A stretch of DNA of 64,000 nucleotides from Enterobacterales bacterium CwR94. Lineage in GTDB: Bacteria > Pseudomonadota > Gammaproteobacteria > Enterobacterales > Enterobacteriaceae. A program made the translations under genes and the position numbers. Under the pieces are notes generated by a model. It had not been told where the DNA came from. It saw only the letters and a list, made by a program, of their open reading frames with translations, and did no database searches. Positions 10,467 to 20,971 of this stretch are shown here, piece after piece. The DNA lies in contig KZ478059.1 in the NCBI GenBank assembly GCA_002837195.1, positions 744,001 through 808,000 on the forward strand, given 5' to 3'. Each line of letters opens with the position of its first letter. Positions within the stretch are counted from its first letter, which is position 1.

Positions 10467-11081
10467 ATGGATAATCGTCGTGCCTTGCTACTGGTCGATT
10501 TGCAAAACGATTTCTGCCCGGGTGGTGCACTGGCTGTGCGCCGTGGAGATGAAGTGATTTCCGTTGCCAACCGACTGGCAGATGATTTTCGCCAGGGCGG
10601 GCATTTGGTCGTTGCCTCGCAGGATTGGCACCCTGAAAATCATGGCAGCTTTGCCTCCACTGCGCAGTCAACGCCCATGACGCTGGGCGAATTAAATGGC
10701 TTAGCACAAGTTTGGTGGCCCGATCACTGTATCCAGCATCAGGCAGGCGCGGCCTTTCATCCTGCATTACATACGCAACTTATCGACCAGGTATTCAGAA
10801 AAGGCGAAGACGCAGCGGTTGACAGCTATAGCGCCTTTTTTGACAACGATCACCGTCATAAAACGGGTTTAGATGCCTGGCTGCGCGCGAATAATATTAC
10901 GCAGTTAACAGTGATGGGGTTGGCAACAGATTACTGCGTCAAGTTCACGGTGCTGGATGCATTACACCTTGGATACAACGTAGAAGTGGTGCAGGCGGGT
11001 TGTCGCGGTGTGGACCTTCAGCCCGGCGACAGTCAACGCGCACTGGCGGAGATGCAAAGCAAAGGCGCTCAGCTTATCTGA
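10467..11081 (+). CDS. pncA: Nicotinamidase/pyrazinamidase
   Basis: PncA converts nicotinamide to nicotinate for NAD salvage. The 204-residue protein has the catalytic triad Asp11 (VDLQNDFCPGG), Lys112 and Cys157 (ATDYCVKFT). Metal ligands are Asp53 and His55 (DWHPENH) and a His near 87. AAGGAG precedes the ATG. Two amidohydrolases, AnsA and PncA, are coupled here as in E. coli. Confidence 0.96.
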   Translation: MDNRRALLLVDLQNDFCPGGALAVRRGDEVISVANRLADDFRQGGHLVVASQDWHPENHGSFASTAQSTPMTLGELNGLAQVWWPDHCIQHQAGAAFHPALHTQLIDQVFRKGEDAAVDSYSAFFDNDHRHKTGLDAWLRANNITQLTVMGLATDYCVKFTVLDALHLGYNVEVVQAGCRGVDLQPGDSQRALAEMQSKGAQLI

Positions 11082-11095
11082 AGTCTGAAGAATGA

Positions 11096-11116
11096 CAGGG
11101 TACGACACGTACCCTG
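11096..11116. terminator. Hairpin between convergent pncA and yeaC
   Basis: CAGGGTAC and GTACCCTG form an eight-base stem around GACAC. There is no strong T tract on either side, so it may be a weak bidirectional terminator or an RNA-stabilising 3' end. Confidence 0.5.
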
Positions 11117-11122
11117 CCTGTC

Positions 11123-11398
11123 TTAAAGATCGATACGGGTTATCACATCATCGGAAATACCAAACTCGGCCTTCAACTGCTGCTTGGTTTTGGTGACGAT
11201 CTGCCCATCGCGGCCAATACTCATATGCTGTGGATTGTCGTTGTGCTTTGCCTGCCACAACATCACAATTTGCAGCGTATTGGCTTTTTGTTCATCCGTT
11301 AACGCAACGCCATCTGGCCACTTCCCGAGTTCCACCGCCGTCACCAGGCGCTGATACACCTCTGGTGTGATGGTATCGATCATTTCCTGCATATTCAT
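11123..11398 (-). CDS. yeaC: YeaC, DUF1315 protein
   Basis: A 91-residue soluble protein matching E. coli YeaC in length and sequence ('PEVYQRLVTAVELGKWPDGVALT'). No catalytic motif is visible and the function is unknown. Its start lies four bases after the msrB stop, so it is the second gene of an msrB-yeaC operon, as in E. coli. Confidence 0.9.
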   Translation of the reverse strand: MNMQEMIDTITPEVYQRLVTAVELGKWPDGVALTDEQKANTLQIVMLWQAKHNDNPQHMSIGRDGQIVTKTKQQLKAEFGISDDVITRIDL

Positions 11399-11402
11399 TG
11401 CA

Positions 11403-11810
11403 TCACCCTTTTGTGGTTAAGCCATCCTGATCTGCAAAACTCAATGAGGCGGAATTAACGCAATAGCGATCGCCCGTGGGTTGCGGGCCGTCTGGAAACA
11501 CGTGCCCCAGATGCGCATCACAGCTTTGGCAGCGGATTTCAACACGCTGCATACCGTGGCTGTCATCTTCAAGGTAACGGATCGCCTCGTCATTAAACGG
11601 CTGATAAAAGCTGGGCCAGCCACATCCTGAGTCGAATTTACTGTTGGAATAGAATAAGGGAGCATTACAGATCAAGCAGTGGTATACGCCCTCCTGCTTG
11701 TTGTGCAGTAGCTTGCCGCTAAACGGTGGCTCGGTGCCACGCTGCAGGGTTACATAGCGCTGCATCTCAGTTAAATCGTTAGGGATTGGGCTCACAGTTT
11801 CTTTTGTCAT
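11403..11810 (-). CDS. msrB: Methionine-R-sulfoxide reductase B
   Basis: MsrB reduces the R-epimer of methionine sulfoxide in proteins. From the ATG at 11810 it has 135 residues (E. coli 137). Zinc ligands are Cys45, Cys48, Cys94 and Cys97; the catalytic Cys117 is in RYCVNSASL, and Cys63 in GCGWPSF is the likely resolving residue. The start is uncertain: another ATG 21 bases upstream would add seven residues, and neither has a strong ribosome site. The gene is divergent from gapA. Confidence 0.92.
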   Translation of the reverse strand: MTKETVSPIPNDLTEMQRYVTLQRGTEPPFSGKLLHNKQEGVYHCLICNAPLFYSNSKFDSGCGWPSFYQPFNDEAIRYLEDDSHGMQRVEIRCQSCDAHLGHVFPDGPQPTGDRYCVNSASLSFADQDGLTTKG

Positions 11811-12079
11811 TTCACCGTACTCGGGCGTCATTATTCTGAAAAATTCGGCAGCATTGTAACAAATACCTAACAACATCAGGTGAATTTTTCGTGCACTCTG
11901 TGTGGTAAGCGACAACCTGCAGGTAAAATGTGACATGCGTCACCATTTGCTCTCATCATCCCTTTAACTTCCGCAATAATGTCCCAAAATGGAGGGATGA
12001 ATACTGACCTGGCGTCACCTGACAAGAAATAATTCCCTGTCAGGGATTTGATTTGTCGCAATTATTGACACGATTCCGC

Positions 12080-12107
12080 TTGACGCCTGGTAAGGTTTTT
12101 GTAATTT
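12080..12107 (+). promoter_or_regulatory. Candidate gapA promoter
   Basis: TTGACG at 12080-12085 and TAATTT at 12102-12107 are 16 bases apart, and the -10 ends 43 bases before the gapA ATG. The E. coli gapA gene has several promoters; others may lie in the 340-bp msrB-gapA gap, which otherwise shows no gene. This is a consensus match only. Confidence 0.5.
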
Positions 12108-12138
12108 TACAGCCAACCTTTTATTCACTAACCCATAG

Positions 12139-13146
<1,008 letters not shown>

Positions 13147-13170
13147 GAGAAACGCGTTAGAATCAAAGTA

Positions 13171-13197
13171 AGGGCGACTTCGGTCGCCCTTTTTTTT
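13171..13197 (+). terminator. gapA intrinsic terminator
   Basis: AGGGCGAC-TTCG-GTCGCCCT forms an eight-base stem with a stable TTCG tetraloop, followed by a run of eight Ts. It lies 25 bases after the gapA stop and just before the yeaD ribosome site. Confidence 0.93.
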
Positions 13198-13214
13198 ATC
13201 TTGCAGAGGTGGTT

Positions 13215-14096
13215 ATGAACGACAGCTTATTCGGCCTTCCTATTGAGCAACAAATCGCCCCCTACCTTTCTCAGCGCCAACTGGGTGAACTCCCTGTTCT
13301 GGTGATTAGTCACCCACAGGTGCGTGCTGCTGTCGCCCTGCAGGGAGCACATCTGCTTGCATGGCAGCCGACAGGTGAACAACCGGTCATTTGGCTAAGC
13401 GAGAAAACGCCACTGGCAGCGGGTAAAGCCCTGCGCGGCGGAGTGCCAATCTGCTGGCCGTGGTTTGGTCCGGCTGGGGAACCCGCGCACGGTTTTGCAC
13501 GTAATCAATCCTGGACGTTAGCGTCACACGATAAGAACGATGACAGTGTTATGTTGACGCTGATGCTCTCGCACAACGCGCAGACGCTAAAGCTGTGGCC
13601 ACATGAATTTACGCTCTATGCGCGTTTTCGCTTTAGCGCCGACCGCTGCGAGCTGGAACTGGAAGCTCACGGTGATTATCAGTCTACGGCTGCGTTACAC
13701 AGCTATTTCACCGTCGCTGACATTGCGGGTGTTGAGGTAACAGGTTTGGGCGGCCCTTACATTGATAAGGTCAGTCAAGTGCAAGATGCCATCAATACGC
13801 AGGGTAAACAGCGTTATGACGAGCGTATCGATCGTATCTATACCCAACCCGAAGACTGTAGCGTTATTCATGATGCGGTGGGTCAGCGTGTGTTGGAAAT
13901 CTACCACCACCACCAAAGTGACGTTGTCACTTGGAATCCCGGTCCTGAACTCTCATGCAGCATGGCCGATCTGGCCAATGATGGATATAAGCGTTTCGTT
14001 TGTGTAGAAACCGCGCGTATTGCCAAACCACTGCAAAGTAAAGCCGAGTGCCCTGCTCGCCTGGCGACTACCTTTCGTATACGAAAAAAAGGCTAA
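13215..14096 (+). CDS. yeaD: Aldose-1-epimerase-like D-hexose-6-phosphate mutarotase
   Basis: A 293-residue protein of the galactose-mutarotase fold. Family marks are 'RGGVPICWPWFGP' (about residues 76-88), 'AHGFARN' with the catalytic-type His, 'LHSYF' and 'WNPGPE' with the acidic residue. Related proteins interconvert anomers of glucose-6-phosphate. AGAGGTGG precedes the ATG at 13215; the GTG two codons earlier overlaps that site. The place directly after gapA is conserved in enterobacteria and fits a role in sugar phosphate metabolism. Confidence 0.92.
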   Translation: MNDSLFGLPIEQQIAPYLSQRQLGELPVLVISHPQVRAAVALQGAHLLAWQPTGEQPVIWLSEKTPLAAGKALRGGVPICWPWFGPAGEPAHGFARNQSWTLASHDKNDDSVMLTLMLSHNAQTLKLWPHEFTLYARFRFSADRCELELEAHGDYQSTAALHSYFTVADIAGVEVTGLGGPYIDKVSQVQDAINTQGKQRYDERIDRIYTQPEDCSVIHDAVGQRVLEIYHHHQSDVVTWNPGPELSCSMADLANDGYKRFVCVETARIAKPLQSKAECPARLATTFRIRKKG

Positions 14097-14133
14097 CGTA
14101 ACAGGCGCCCTGTTTTAGGGCCCTGTAATGAGT

Positions 14134-14156
14134 AAAAGGGCGCAAGGCGCCCTTTT
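14134..14156. terminator. Bidirectional terminator between yeaD and mipA
   Basis: AAAAGGGCGC and GCGCCCTTTT form a ten-base stem around AAG. The A and T ends give a T run on both strands, suiting both convergent genes. Confidence 0.85.
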
Positions 14157-14174
14157 ATCGTGCATCGCAGGTGA

Positions 14175-14924
14175 TCAGAAGCTGTAACTGATGCCCGTCC
14201 ACAATAGCGTTTGTGAATTTTTATCCACCATCGGGCTGTCTTTGATTTCATCAGGCAAGCGTGTGTAACGTCCTGAGACAAAGCCTCTCCACTGGGCATT
14301 GAATTGGTAGTCAGCCGTCAGCTCCACGTAAGGTGTCCAACTGTCATCGGGCTGATAACGATCAATTCCCGTGCGGGCCGATTCATTGCCTGATACTCCA
14401 AAGTAATAGCGGTTTTGATTGCTGCTGTTCCACAGCGCACCAATACCCGGCGTCAGGCCCAACTTACCGAGTTGCACCCGATAAAGATAAGTCAGATCCC
14501 ACAGTATACCGTTGCTGTTATTCAGCACGTCGCCCACCAGCGTGGTACGTACCGTGCCCCAGTCGGCACTGTGACGATAGGTCAGCCCACCCATCAGGGT
14601 CATTCGACGCTTATCCAGCGCTTTCATATCACCCAAATCGTTATCTTTCGGATCATACTGCTGCGGGGAGCCTAATAGCGTCAGGGAGAGTTGGTCCTGG
14701 TCTGTTTTCCACAGATAGTAGCCAGCCTGCAGGCTGCGCAACCAGAAATCTTCACCTTCATAGTTGATGACAGGAATCGGCAGATAGCGATCCTGACCAC
14801 CACGGTAGGGGCTTTCGCTGTAGATCAGTGAGGCACCAACAGACCAGGGCTCTGCCTGAGCCTGAGCGGCAGTCATGCTGCCCAATAAAATAAGACTCAG
14901 TGCGGTAAATTTGAATTGCTTCAC
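14175..14924 (-). CDS. mipA: MipA/OmpV family outer-membrane protein
   Basis: The 249-residue precursor has a signal peptide (residues 1 to about 24, ending AQA) and ends in ...GISYSF, a C-terminal aromatic typical of beta-barrel proteins recognised by the BAM complex. It aligns with E. coli MipA, a scaffold reported to link MltA and PBP1B in peptidoglycan synthesis. The OmpV family is broad, so the scaffold role is inference from orthology and position beside yeaG. Confidence 0.88.
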   Translation of the reverse strand: MKQFKFTALSLILLGSMTAAQAQAEPWSVGASLIYSESPYRGGQDRYLPIPVINYEGEDFWLRSLQAGYYLWKTDQDQLSLTLLGSPQQYDPKDNDLGDMKALDKRRMTLMGGLTYRHSADWGTVRTTLVGDVLNNSNGILWDLTYLYRVQLGKLGLTPGIGALWNSSNQNRYYFGVSGNESARTGIDRYQPDDSWTPYVELTADYQFNAQWRGFVSGRYTRLPDEIKDSPMVDKNSQTLLWTGISYSF

Positions 14925-15260
14925 AATATATTCAATCCATTAATAGAACAATCAAAGTGATGAGTTTAACTGATATTACGAAGGGGTAATATTTTTTACA
15001 TTATCAGTAGCACGTTGAATCAATTTGGCGTTAGTGTAAGAAATGTCCGTTTTGGCGGCGCCTGTTTTAATCCATGCTGACAGAACGTGACATCAGTGAC
15101 AGAGAATAGCCAATTTGTGACTTTGTTATTGAAATTTCATCTAAACCGCATGAGATTTCAAGAAATTTTCACAACTGCAACTACGCTTTATCGTATGAGG
15201 TGGAGTGAGTACGCCGTTTGCAACATTCAATATTGTATTTCTGATAATTAGAGATCAGGT
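14925..15260. other. AT-rich divergent intergenic region, mipA/yeaG
   Basis: These 336 bases, up to the sigma-54 box, hold no credible gene. They must contain the mipA promoter on the minus strand and any activator sites for yeaG. I could not find a convincing NtrC palindrome. Confidence 0.6.
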
Positions 15261-15276
15261 TGGCATAAGGGTTGCT
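15261..15276 (+). promoter_or_regulatory. Sigma-54 promoter of yeaGH
   Basis: TGGCATAAGGGTTGCT has the GG and GC dinucleotides of the -24/-12 elements separated by exactly ten bases, with the invariant TGGC and TTGC cores. It ends 90 bases before the yeaG ATG. E. coli yeaGH is under nitrogen (NtrC/sigma-54) and RpoS control, so the match is expected biologically. Confidence 0.85.
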
Positions 15277-15366
15277 GTACTCAAACTTAGAATATCTTCC
15301 GGGAGCCATTGACCTATTTTTTACGCTCCTATTACCTGTGCTAAAAACGAAAGGACGGGCATCGCT

Positions 15367-17301
15367 ATGAATATATTCGATCACTATCGTCAGCGTTATG
15401 AAGCTGCCAAGGACGAAGAGTTCACACTGCAGGAGTATCTTGCCGTTTGTAAACAAGATCGCAGTGCCTACGCCAACGCGGCGGAACGCTTACTGACCGC
15501 CATTGGCGAACCGGTCATGGTGGATACCGCCCAGGAGCCACGTCTTTCCCGTCTGTTTTCCAATCGTGTGGTGGCACGTTACCCCGCTTTTGAAGAATTT
15601 TATGGGATGGAAGAAGCGATTGAACAAATCGTCTCTTACCTCAAACACGCCGCGCAGGGACTGGAGGAGAAGAAGCAGATCCTGTACCTGTTGGGCCCGG
15701 TAGGTGGCGGGAAATCCTCTCTTGCTGAGCGCCTTAAATCGCTGATGCAGCGTGTGCCTATCTACGTCCTCAGTGCCGATGGTGAACGCAGCCCGGTCAA
15801 TGATTCTCCGCTGTGCCTGTTTAATCCGCAGGAAGATGCCACTATTTTGGAAAAAGAGTACGGCATCCCGCGCCGCTACCTAGGCACCATCATGTCACCC
15901 TGGGCAGCGAAACGCCTGCAAGAATATGGTGGTGATATCACCCGCTTCAAAGTGGTGAAAGTATGGCCTTCAATCCTTCAGCAGATTGCCATCGCGAAAA
16001 CCGAACCTGGCGATGAAAACAATCAGGACATTTCTGCACTGGTTGGCAAAGTGGATATTCGCAAGCTGGAAAATCACGCGCAAAACGATCCTGATGCCTA
16101 TGGTTACTCCGGCGCACTGTGCCGCGCAAACCAGGGCGTGATGGAATTTGTCGAGATGTTTAAAGCACCGATCAAAGTGCTGCACCCTTTGTTGACCGCA
16201 ACGCAAGAAGGCAACTACAACGGGACCGAAGGCATCTCTGCCCTGCCATTTAATGGCATTATTTTGGCACACTCCAACGAATCGGAATGGGTGACATTCC
16301 GCAATAACAAAAACAACGAGGCGTTCCTTGACCGCGTCTATATCGTCAAGGTGCCCTATTGCCTGCGTGTCTCAGAAGAGATCAAAATTTACAACAAGTT
16401 ATTGGATCACAGTGAACTCACGCATGCGCCTTGTGCACCGGGGACACTGGAAACATTGGCCCGTTTTTCCATCCTTTCGCGACTCAAAGAACCGGAGAAC
16501 TCCAGCACTTACTCCAAAATGCGGGTCTATGATGGCGAGAGTCTGAAAGACACCGATCCTAAAGCCAAGTCGTATCAGGAGTATCGTGATTACGCCGGGG
16601 TTGACGAAGGGATGAACGGTCTTTCAACGCGCTTTGCCTTTAAGATCCTCTCTCGCGTGTTCAACTTCGATCATGTCGAAGTGGCGGCGAACCCCGTGCA
16701 TCTGTTCTATGTTCTTGAGCAGCAGATCGAACGTGAGCAGTTCCCGGCAGAACAAGCAGAGAAGTATCTGGAGCACTTGAAAGGCTATCTGATTCCAAAA
16801 TATGCCGAGTTTATTGGTAAAGAAATCCAGACTGCCTACCTCGAGTCCTATTCGGAGTACGGTCAAAATATCTTTGACCGCTATGTCACCTACGCCGATT
16901 TTTGGATTCAGGATCAAGAATATCGCGACCCCGACACCGGGCAGTTGTTTGACCGGGAATCATTGAATGCCGAGCTGGAGAAAATTGAAAAACCGGCAGG
17001 GATCAGCAACCCGAAAGACTTCCGTAACGAGATCGTCAATTTTGTGCTGCGCGCGCGCGCGCAAAACAGCGGTCGCAATCCTAACTGGACCAGTTATGAG
17101 AAGCTGCGCACCGTGATTGAGAAGAAAATGTTCTCCAACACCGAGGAGTTGCTGCCCGTTATCTCGTTTAACGCTAAAACGTCGACGGATGAACAGAAGA
17201 AACACGATGATTTCGTCGACCGCATGATGGAGAAAGGCTATACCCGTAAACAGGTTCGCCTGCTGTGTGAATGGTACCTGCGCGTACGTAAATCATCGTA
17301 A
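15367..17301 (+). CDS. yeaG: PrkA-family serine protein kinase YeaG
   Basis: A 644-residue protein, the same length as E. coli YeaG. The N-terminal AAA-type domain carries the Walker A motif GPVGGGKSS at residues 110-118. The C-terminal PrkA domain (about 390-640) holds the kinase region. YeaG is a stress and stationary-phase kinase linked to sustained nitrogen starvation. It is 68 bases before yeaH in an operon behind a sigma-54 promoter; ycgB, the third member of the conserved trio, lies 6.4 kb away. Confidence 0.96.
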   Translation: MNIFDHYRQRYEAAKDEEFTLQEYLAVCKQDRSAYANAAERLLTAIGEPVMVDTAQEPRLSRLFSNRVVARYPAFEEFYGMEEAIEQIVSYLKHAAQGLEEKKQILYLLGPVGGGKSSLAERLKSLMQRVPIYVLSADGERSPVNDSPLCLFNPQEDATILEKEYGIPRRYLGTIMSPWAAKRLQEYGGDITRFKVVKVWPSILQQIAIAKTEPGDENNQDISALVGKVDIRKLENHAQNDPDAYGYSGALCRANQGVMEFVEMFKAPIKVLHPLLTATQEGNYNGTEGISALPFNGIILAHSNESEWVTFRNNKNNEAFLDRVYIVKVPYCLRVSEEIKIYNKLLDHSELTHAPCAPGTLETLARFSILSRLKEPENSSTYSKMRVYDGESLKDTDPKAKSYQEYRDYAGVDEGMNGLSTRFAFKILSRVFNFDHVEVAANPVHLFYVLEQQIEREQFPAEQAEKYLEHLKGYLIPKYAEFIGKEIQTAYLESYSEYGQNIFDRYVTYADFWIQDQEYRDPDTGQLFDRESLNAELEKIEKPAGISNPKDFRNEIVNFVLRARAQNSGRNPNWTSYEKLRTVIEKKMFSNTEELLPVISFNAKTSTDEQKKHDDFVDRMMEKGYTRKQVRLLCEWYLRVRKSS

Positions 17302-17369
17302 CGGCGTAATCACCTGCCGTCAGGTTCGTCTTAATGCCGTTCCTGACGGCGACCAAGTTGGGGGAAGCT

Positions 17370-18650
17370 ATGGCCTATTTTATTGATCGGCGGCTTAACG
17401 GGAAAAACAAAAGCGCAGTGAATCGTCAGCGCTTTTTGCGACGTTATAAAACGCAAATCAAACAGTCGATCTCCGAGGCCATTAACAAGCGTTCGGTGAC
17501 TGACGTTGAGAGTGGCGAATCTGTCTCAATACCGATTGATGACATCAATGAGCCCATGTTCCACCAGGGACGCGGGGGTGAGCGTCACCGTGTCCATCCT
17601 GGCAATGACCATTTTGTACAAAACGATCGCGTTGAACGTCCGCAAGGTGGTGGCGACGGTAGCGGCAGCGGCCAGGGGAATGCCAGTCAGGATGGTGAAG
17701 GCCAGGATGAGTTCAGCTTTCAAATCTCCAAAGACGAGTACCTTGATTTGTTGTTCGAGGATCTCGCCCTGCCTAATTTACGCAAGAATCAGCACCGTCA
17801 GCTTAACGAGTATAAGACCCATCGCGCGGGCTACACGGCCAATGGAGTGCCTGCCAATATCAGCGTCGTGCGTTCATTACAAAATTCTCTGGCGCGTAGA
17901 ACGGCAATGAATGCCGGTAAAAAGCGACAGTTGCATGAGCTGGAAGCCACCCTACGGGAAGTTGAAAAAAGTGAACCAGCGCAGCTGCTGGAAGAGGAGC
18001 GCTTACGCAATGAAATCGCTGAGTTGCGTAAACGCATTGCCCGTGTGCCCTTTATCGACACCTTTGATTTACGTTACAAGAATTTTGAAAAGCGCCCTGA
18101 ACCCTCCAGCCAGGCGGTGATGTTCTGTCTGATGGACGTCTCGGGCTCAATGGACCAAGCCACGAAAGATATGGCGAAACGCTTTTATATTTTGCTGTAT
18201 CTGTTCCTGAGCCGAACCTATAAAAACGTCGACGTGGTCTATATTCGGCACCACACTCAGGCCAAAGAGGTTGATGAACAAGAGTTTTTCTATTCTCAGG
18301 AAACAGGCGGCACCATTGTTTCAAGCGCCCTGAAGTTGATGGATGACGTAGTAAAAGAACGCTACGATCCAAACCAGTGGAATATCTACGCAGCTCAGGC
18401 ATCCGATGGCGATAACTGGGCGGATGATTCACCGCTGTGCCATGAAATTCTGGCAAAACAGATTTTACCGGTGGCGCGTTATTACACCTATATTGAGATC
18501 ACCCGCCGGGCACACCAGACGCTGTGGCGTGAATATGAGCATCTGCAAGCACGCTTTGATAATTTTGCCATTCAACATATTCGCGAGCCTGAAGATATTT
18601 ATCCGGTCTTTCGCGAGTTGTTTCGCAAGCAATCTGAAGAAACGTCCTAA
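17370..18650 (+). CDS. yeaH: YeaH, UPF0229 von Willebrand factor A-like protein
   Basis: A 426-residue partner of YeaG (E. coli 427). GGGGGAAG precedes the ATG at 17370; the frame to 17334 has no homology upstream. There is a glycine-rich low-complexity stretch near residues 85-110 and a coiled-coil-like segment at about 190-235. A VWA domain then carries the metal-site signature DVSGSM (about residue 255). The exact role is unknown; in many bacteria the gene is fused into one operon with prkA and spoVR. Confidence 0.94.
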   Translation: MAYFIDRRLNGKNKSAVNRQRFLRRYKTQIKQSISEAINKRSVTDVESGESVSIPIDDINEPMFHQGRGGERHRVHPGNDHFVQNDRVERPQGGGDGSGSGQGNASQDGEGQDEFSFQISKDEYLDLLFEDLALPNLRKNQHRQLNEYKTHRAGYTANGVPANISVVRSLQNSLARRTAMNAGKKRQLHELEATLREVEKSEPAQLLEEERLRNEIAELRKRIARVPFIDTFDLRYKNFEKRPEPSSQAVMFCLMDVSGSMDQATKDMAKRFYILLYLFLSRTYKNVDVVYIRHHTQAKEVDEQEFFYSQETGGTIVSSALKLMDDVVKERYDPNQWNIYAAQASDGDNWADDSPLCHEILAKQILPVARYYTYIEITRRAHQTLWREYEHLQARFDNFAIQHIREPEDIYPVFRELFRKQSEETS

Positions 18651-18657
18651 CCCGATA

Positions 18658-18676
18658 CTGGCCGCATGGCGGCCAG
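18658..18676 (+). terminator. Hairpin after yeaH
   Basis: CTGGCCGC-ATG-GCGGCCAG is a perfect eight-base stem eight bases after the yeaH stop. No T run follows, so termination efficiency is uncertain. Confidence 0.5.
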
Positions 18677-18741
18677 ATATCCCCTCGACGAAGCAGTATC
18701 TGCCTTGTGCGCATCCGCACGGTAAATTATGATTTAACATA

Positions 18742-18786
18742 CTGAAATTTTTTCAGCTTTTGGCATTGCCCGTGGTTGCCAAAAGC
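18742..18786 (+). promoter_or_regulatory. Two inverted repeats in the nhaP2 leader
   Basis: CTGAAA-TTT-TTTCAG (18742-18756) is followed immediately by GCTTTTGGCA and TGCCAAAAGC (18756-18765 and 18777-18786), ten-base arms around an 11-base loop. They lie 17 bases upstream of the nhaP2 ribosome site. They could be operators or leader-RNA stems; I do not recognise them. Confidence 0.45.
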
Positions 18787-18817
18787 GTTCTGGCGCATGT
18801 TTAAGGGGATTAATTCG

Positions 18818-20545
18818 TTGGATACCAGCACGATTTATAGCTTGTTTATCATTGGTTCAGTGCTGGTGGCGGCAAGCATCCTGCTAAGTTCATTTTCGTC
18901 GCGGTTGGGCATTCCCATCCTCGTGATCTTTTTAGTGTTAGGCATGATCGCCGGCATTGATGGCATTGGCGGCATTGCCTTCGATAATTATCCTGTTGCC
19001 TATCTGGTCAGCAATCTGGCGCTAGCCGTGATTTTGCTGGATGGGGGTATGCGTACTCAAGCCAGCTCTTTTCGCGTTGCGCTTGGCCCGGCCTTGTCGT
19101 TGGCAACCGTGGGTGTGCTGATCACCTCCGGTTTAACCGGAGCAATGGCTGCCTGGCTGTTCAATTTAAATATCATTGATGGCCTACTGATCGGCGCGAT
19201 TGTTGGCTCCACAGATGCCGCTGCCGTCTTTTCACTGTTGGGCGGTAAAGGCCTCAACGAACGTGTCAATGCGACGTTGGAAATCGAGTCTGGCAGTAAC
19301 GACCCTATGGCGGTATTTTTGACCATCACGTTGATCGAGATGATTCAGCTTGGTCAAACGGGCCTCAGTTGGATGTTTGTGGTGCATCTTATTCAACAGT
19401 TTGGCCTGGGCATCGTGCTGGGCCTGGGCGGCGGCTGGGCTGTCCAACAGGTTATCAACCGCATCTCTTTGGCGCAGGGCCTCTATCCGCTGCTGGCATT
19501 AAGCGGGGGCATTCTGGTGTTTGCCCTGACAACCGTGCTGGAAGGCAGCGGTATTTTAGCGGTGTATCTGTGCGGTTTCCTGCTGGGCAATCAGCCAATT
19601 CGCAACCGTCATGGCATTTTGCAAACCTTTGATGGTATGGCATGGCTCAGCCAGATTGGCATGTTTTTAGTGCTGGGTTTATTGGTCAACCCCAGCGATC
19701 TGCTGGCGATTGCCATTCCCGCGCTCATTCTCTCTGCATGGATGATCCTGTTTGCCCGCCCGCTTTCCGTATTCGTGGGTTTGCTGCCCTTCCGTGGTTT
19801 CAACTTGCGGGAACGCTTTTTCATTAGCTGGGTAGGTTTACGCGGCGCAGTACCGATTATCCTCGCGGTTTTTCCCATGATGGCCGGTCTGGAAAATGCC
19901 AATCTCTACTTTAATATTGCCTTCTTTATCGTACTGGTATCGCTGATGGTGCAGGGAACATCGTTAGAATGGGTGGCAAAACGGGCGCGCGTAATTGTGC
20001 CGCCCACCGCCTCCCCCATTAACCGCGTTGGCCTGGATATTCATCCCGAAAATCCGTGGGAGCAATTTGTTTACCAACTCAGTGCGGATAAATGGTGCGT
20101 GGGCGCGGCACTACGAGACCTGCAGATGCCTCGCGAAACACGTATTGCAGCCCTGTTCCGTGATAACCAACTGCTACACCCCACCGGTAATACTCGACTC
20201 CGCGAGGGGGATGTGCTGTGTGTTATCGGCCGTGAACGTGATTTACCCGCACTGGGCAAACTGTTTAGCCAGTCTCCGCCAGTGGCGTTGGATCAGCGCT
20301 TCTTCGGCGACTTTATTTTGGAAGCCAGCGCGCGCTTGGGTGACATTGCGCAGGTTTATGGTCTGGAATTGGACAATGAAACCGATGCTGAGCAAAGCAT
20401 TGGCAAACTGGTGATGTCGTTAATTGGTGGCGCGCCCGTGGTGGGCGACCAGGTTGAATGGCAAGATATGCTGTGGACGGTTGCGGAAAAAGAAGACAAC
20501 AACGTGATTAAAATTGGTATTCGCTCACGGGAAGACAAGGAATAA
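18818..20545 (+). CDS. nhaP2: K+/H+ antiporter NhaP2 (CvrA)
   Basis: A CPA1-family cation/proton antiporter of 575 residues. I choose TTG at 18818: AAGGGGAT lies seven bases upstream and the next residues align with the E. coli start. The ATG at 18776 has no such site. About 12 membrane helices fill residues 5-395, with the conserved [12 protein letters not shown] and [11 protein letters not shown] motifs of the transport core. A cytoplasmic RCK_C/TrkA_C domain (about 400-485) and a CorC_HlyC-like tail follow. The role is potassium and volume homeostasis under osmotic or alkaline stress. Confidence 0.94.
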   Translation: MDTSTIYSLFIIGSVLVAASILLSSFSSRLGIPILVIFLVLGMIAGIDGIGGIAFDNYPVAYLVSNLALAVILLDGGMRTQASSFRVALGPALSLATVGVLITSGLTGAMAAWLFNLNIIDGLLIGAIVGSTDAAAVFSLLGGKGLNERVNATLEIESGSNDPMAVFLTITLIEMIQLGQTGLSWMFVVHLIQQFGLGIVLGLGGGWAVQQVINRISLAQGLYPLLALSGGILVFALTTVLEGSGILAVYLCGFLLGNQPIRNRHGILQTFDGMAWLSQIGMFLVLGLLVNPSDLLAIAIPALILSAWMILFARPLSVFVGLLPFRGFNLRERFFISWVGLRGAVPIILAVFPMMAGLENANLYFNIAFFIVLVSLMVQGTSLEWVAKRARVIVPPTASPINRVGLDIHPENPWEQFVYQLSADKWCVGAALRDLQMPRETRIAALFRDNQLLHPTGNTRLREGDVLCVIGRERDLPALGKLFSQSPPVALDQRFFGDFILEASARLGDIAQVYGLELDNETDAEQSIGKLVMSLIGGAPVVGDQVEWQDMLWTVAEKEDNNVIKIGIRSREDKE

Positions 20546-20621
20546 TCCTGGCGTCATCCACTTGCAATATGGACAAAGAGTGCCCAGTCTTAAGGTTCAC
20601 TGTTTTTGCAAGGGGATGAAT

Positions 20622-20846
20622 ATGGCGAAAGTCATCAAGATCGCGCGTTATGACGTTGTCGATGCTGAAATTGAAGGCGACAGCATTCGTATTCCGGAAA
20701 AAACCAATCCCACTCTGAGCTATCAGCTTGATGGCTGGGACCAGGACACCTCTGTCCATGCCTCACTGGATGGCGACAAACTGGATTTAGACCTCGATCA
20801 TTATGATAAAGACCATGCAGGCTGGGTGTTAAAAAAACCCGCCTAG
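20622..20846 (+). CDS. Conserved-looking small acidic protein, unknown function
   Basis: A 74-residue protein that I do not recognise. AAGGGG ends six bases before the ATG at 20622. The sequence is soluble and rich in Asp ('DLDLDHYDKDHAG'), with no cysteine, signal peptide or membrane segment. It seems to be an alternating beta-rich domain ('IEGDSIRIPEK', 'SVHASLDGDKLDLD'). It sits 76 bases after nhaP2 in the same direction and could share its transcript. The base composition and start context look like a real gene rather than a shadow. Confidence 0.75.
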   Translation: MAKVIKIARYDVVDAEIEGDSIRIPEKTNPTLSYQLDGWDQDTSVHASLDGDKLDLDLDHYDKDHAGWVLKKPA

Positions 20847-20853
20847 CGCGTCG

Positions 20854-20869
20854 CCGCCTGCGGGCGGCC
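20854..20869 (+). terminator. Hairpin after the 74-residue gene
   Basis: GCCGCC-TGCG-GGCGGC forms a six-base GC stem seven bases after the stop codon. There is no T run; it may be a weak terminator. Confidence 0.4.
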
Positions 20870-20971
20870 TCTGCGCTGATTCTCATTAAACATTCACGCA
20901 ATTGCCCTTTCTTTTTTAACGTCTGCGTTCTACTCTGTGCGGCTTCTTTTTCTCGTCATTGAGAGTGCTGA

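Noticed and set aside
13695-13916. Minus-strand reading frame inside yeaD
   Set aside because: It is fully inside a conserved gene on the other strand, with no ribosome site; a shadow frame.
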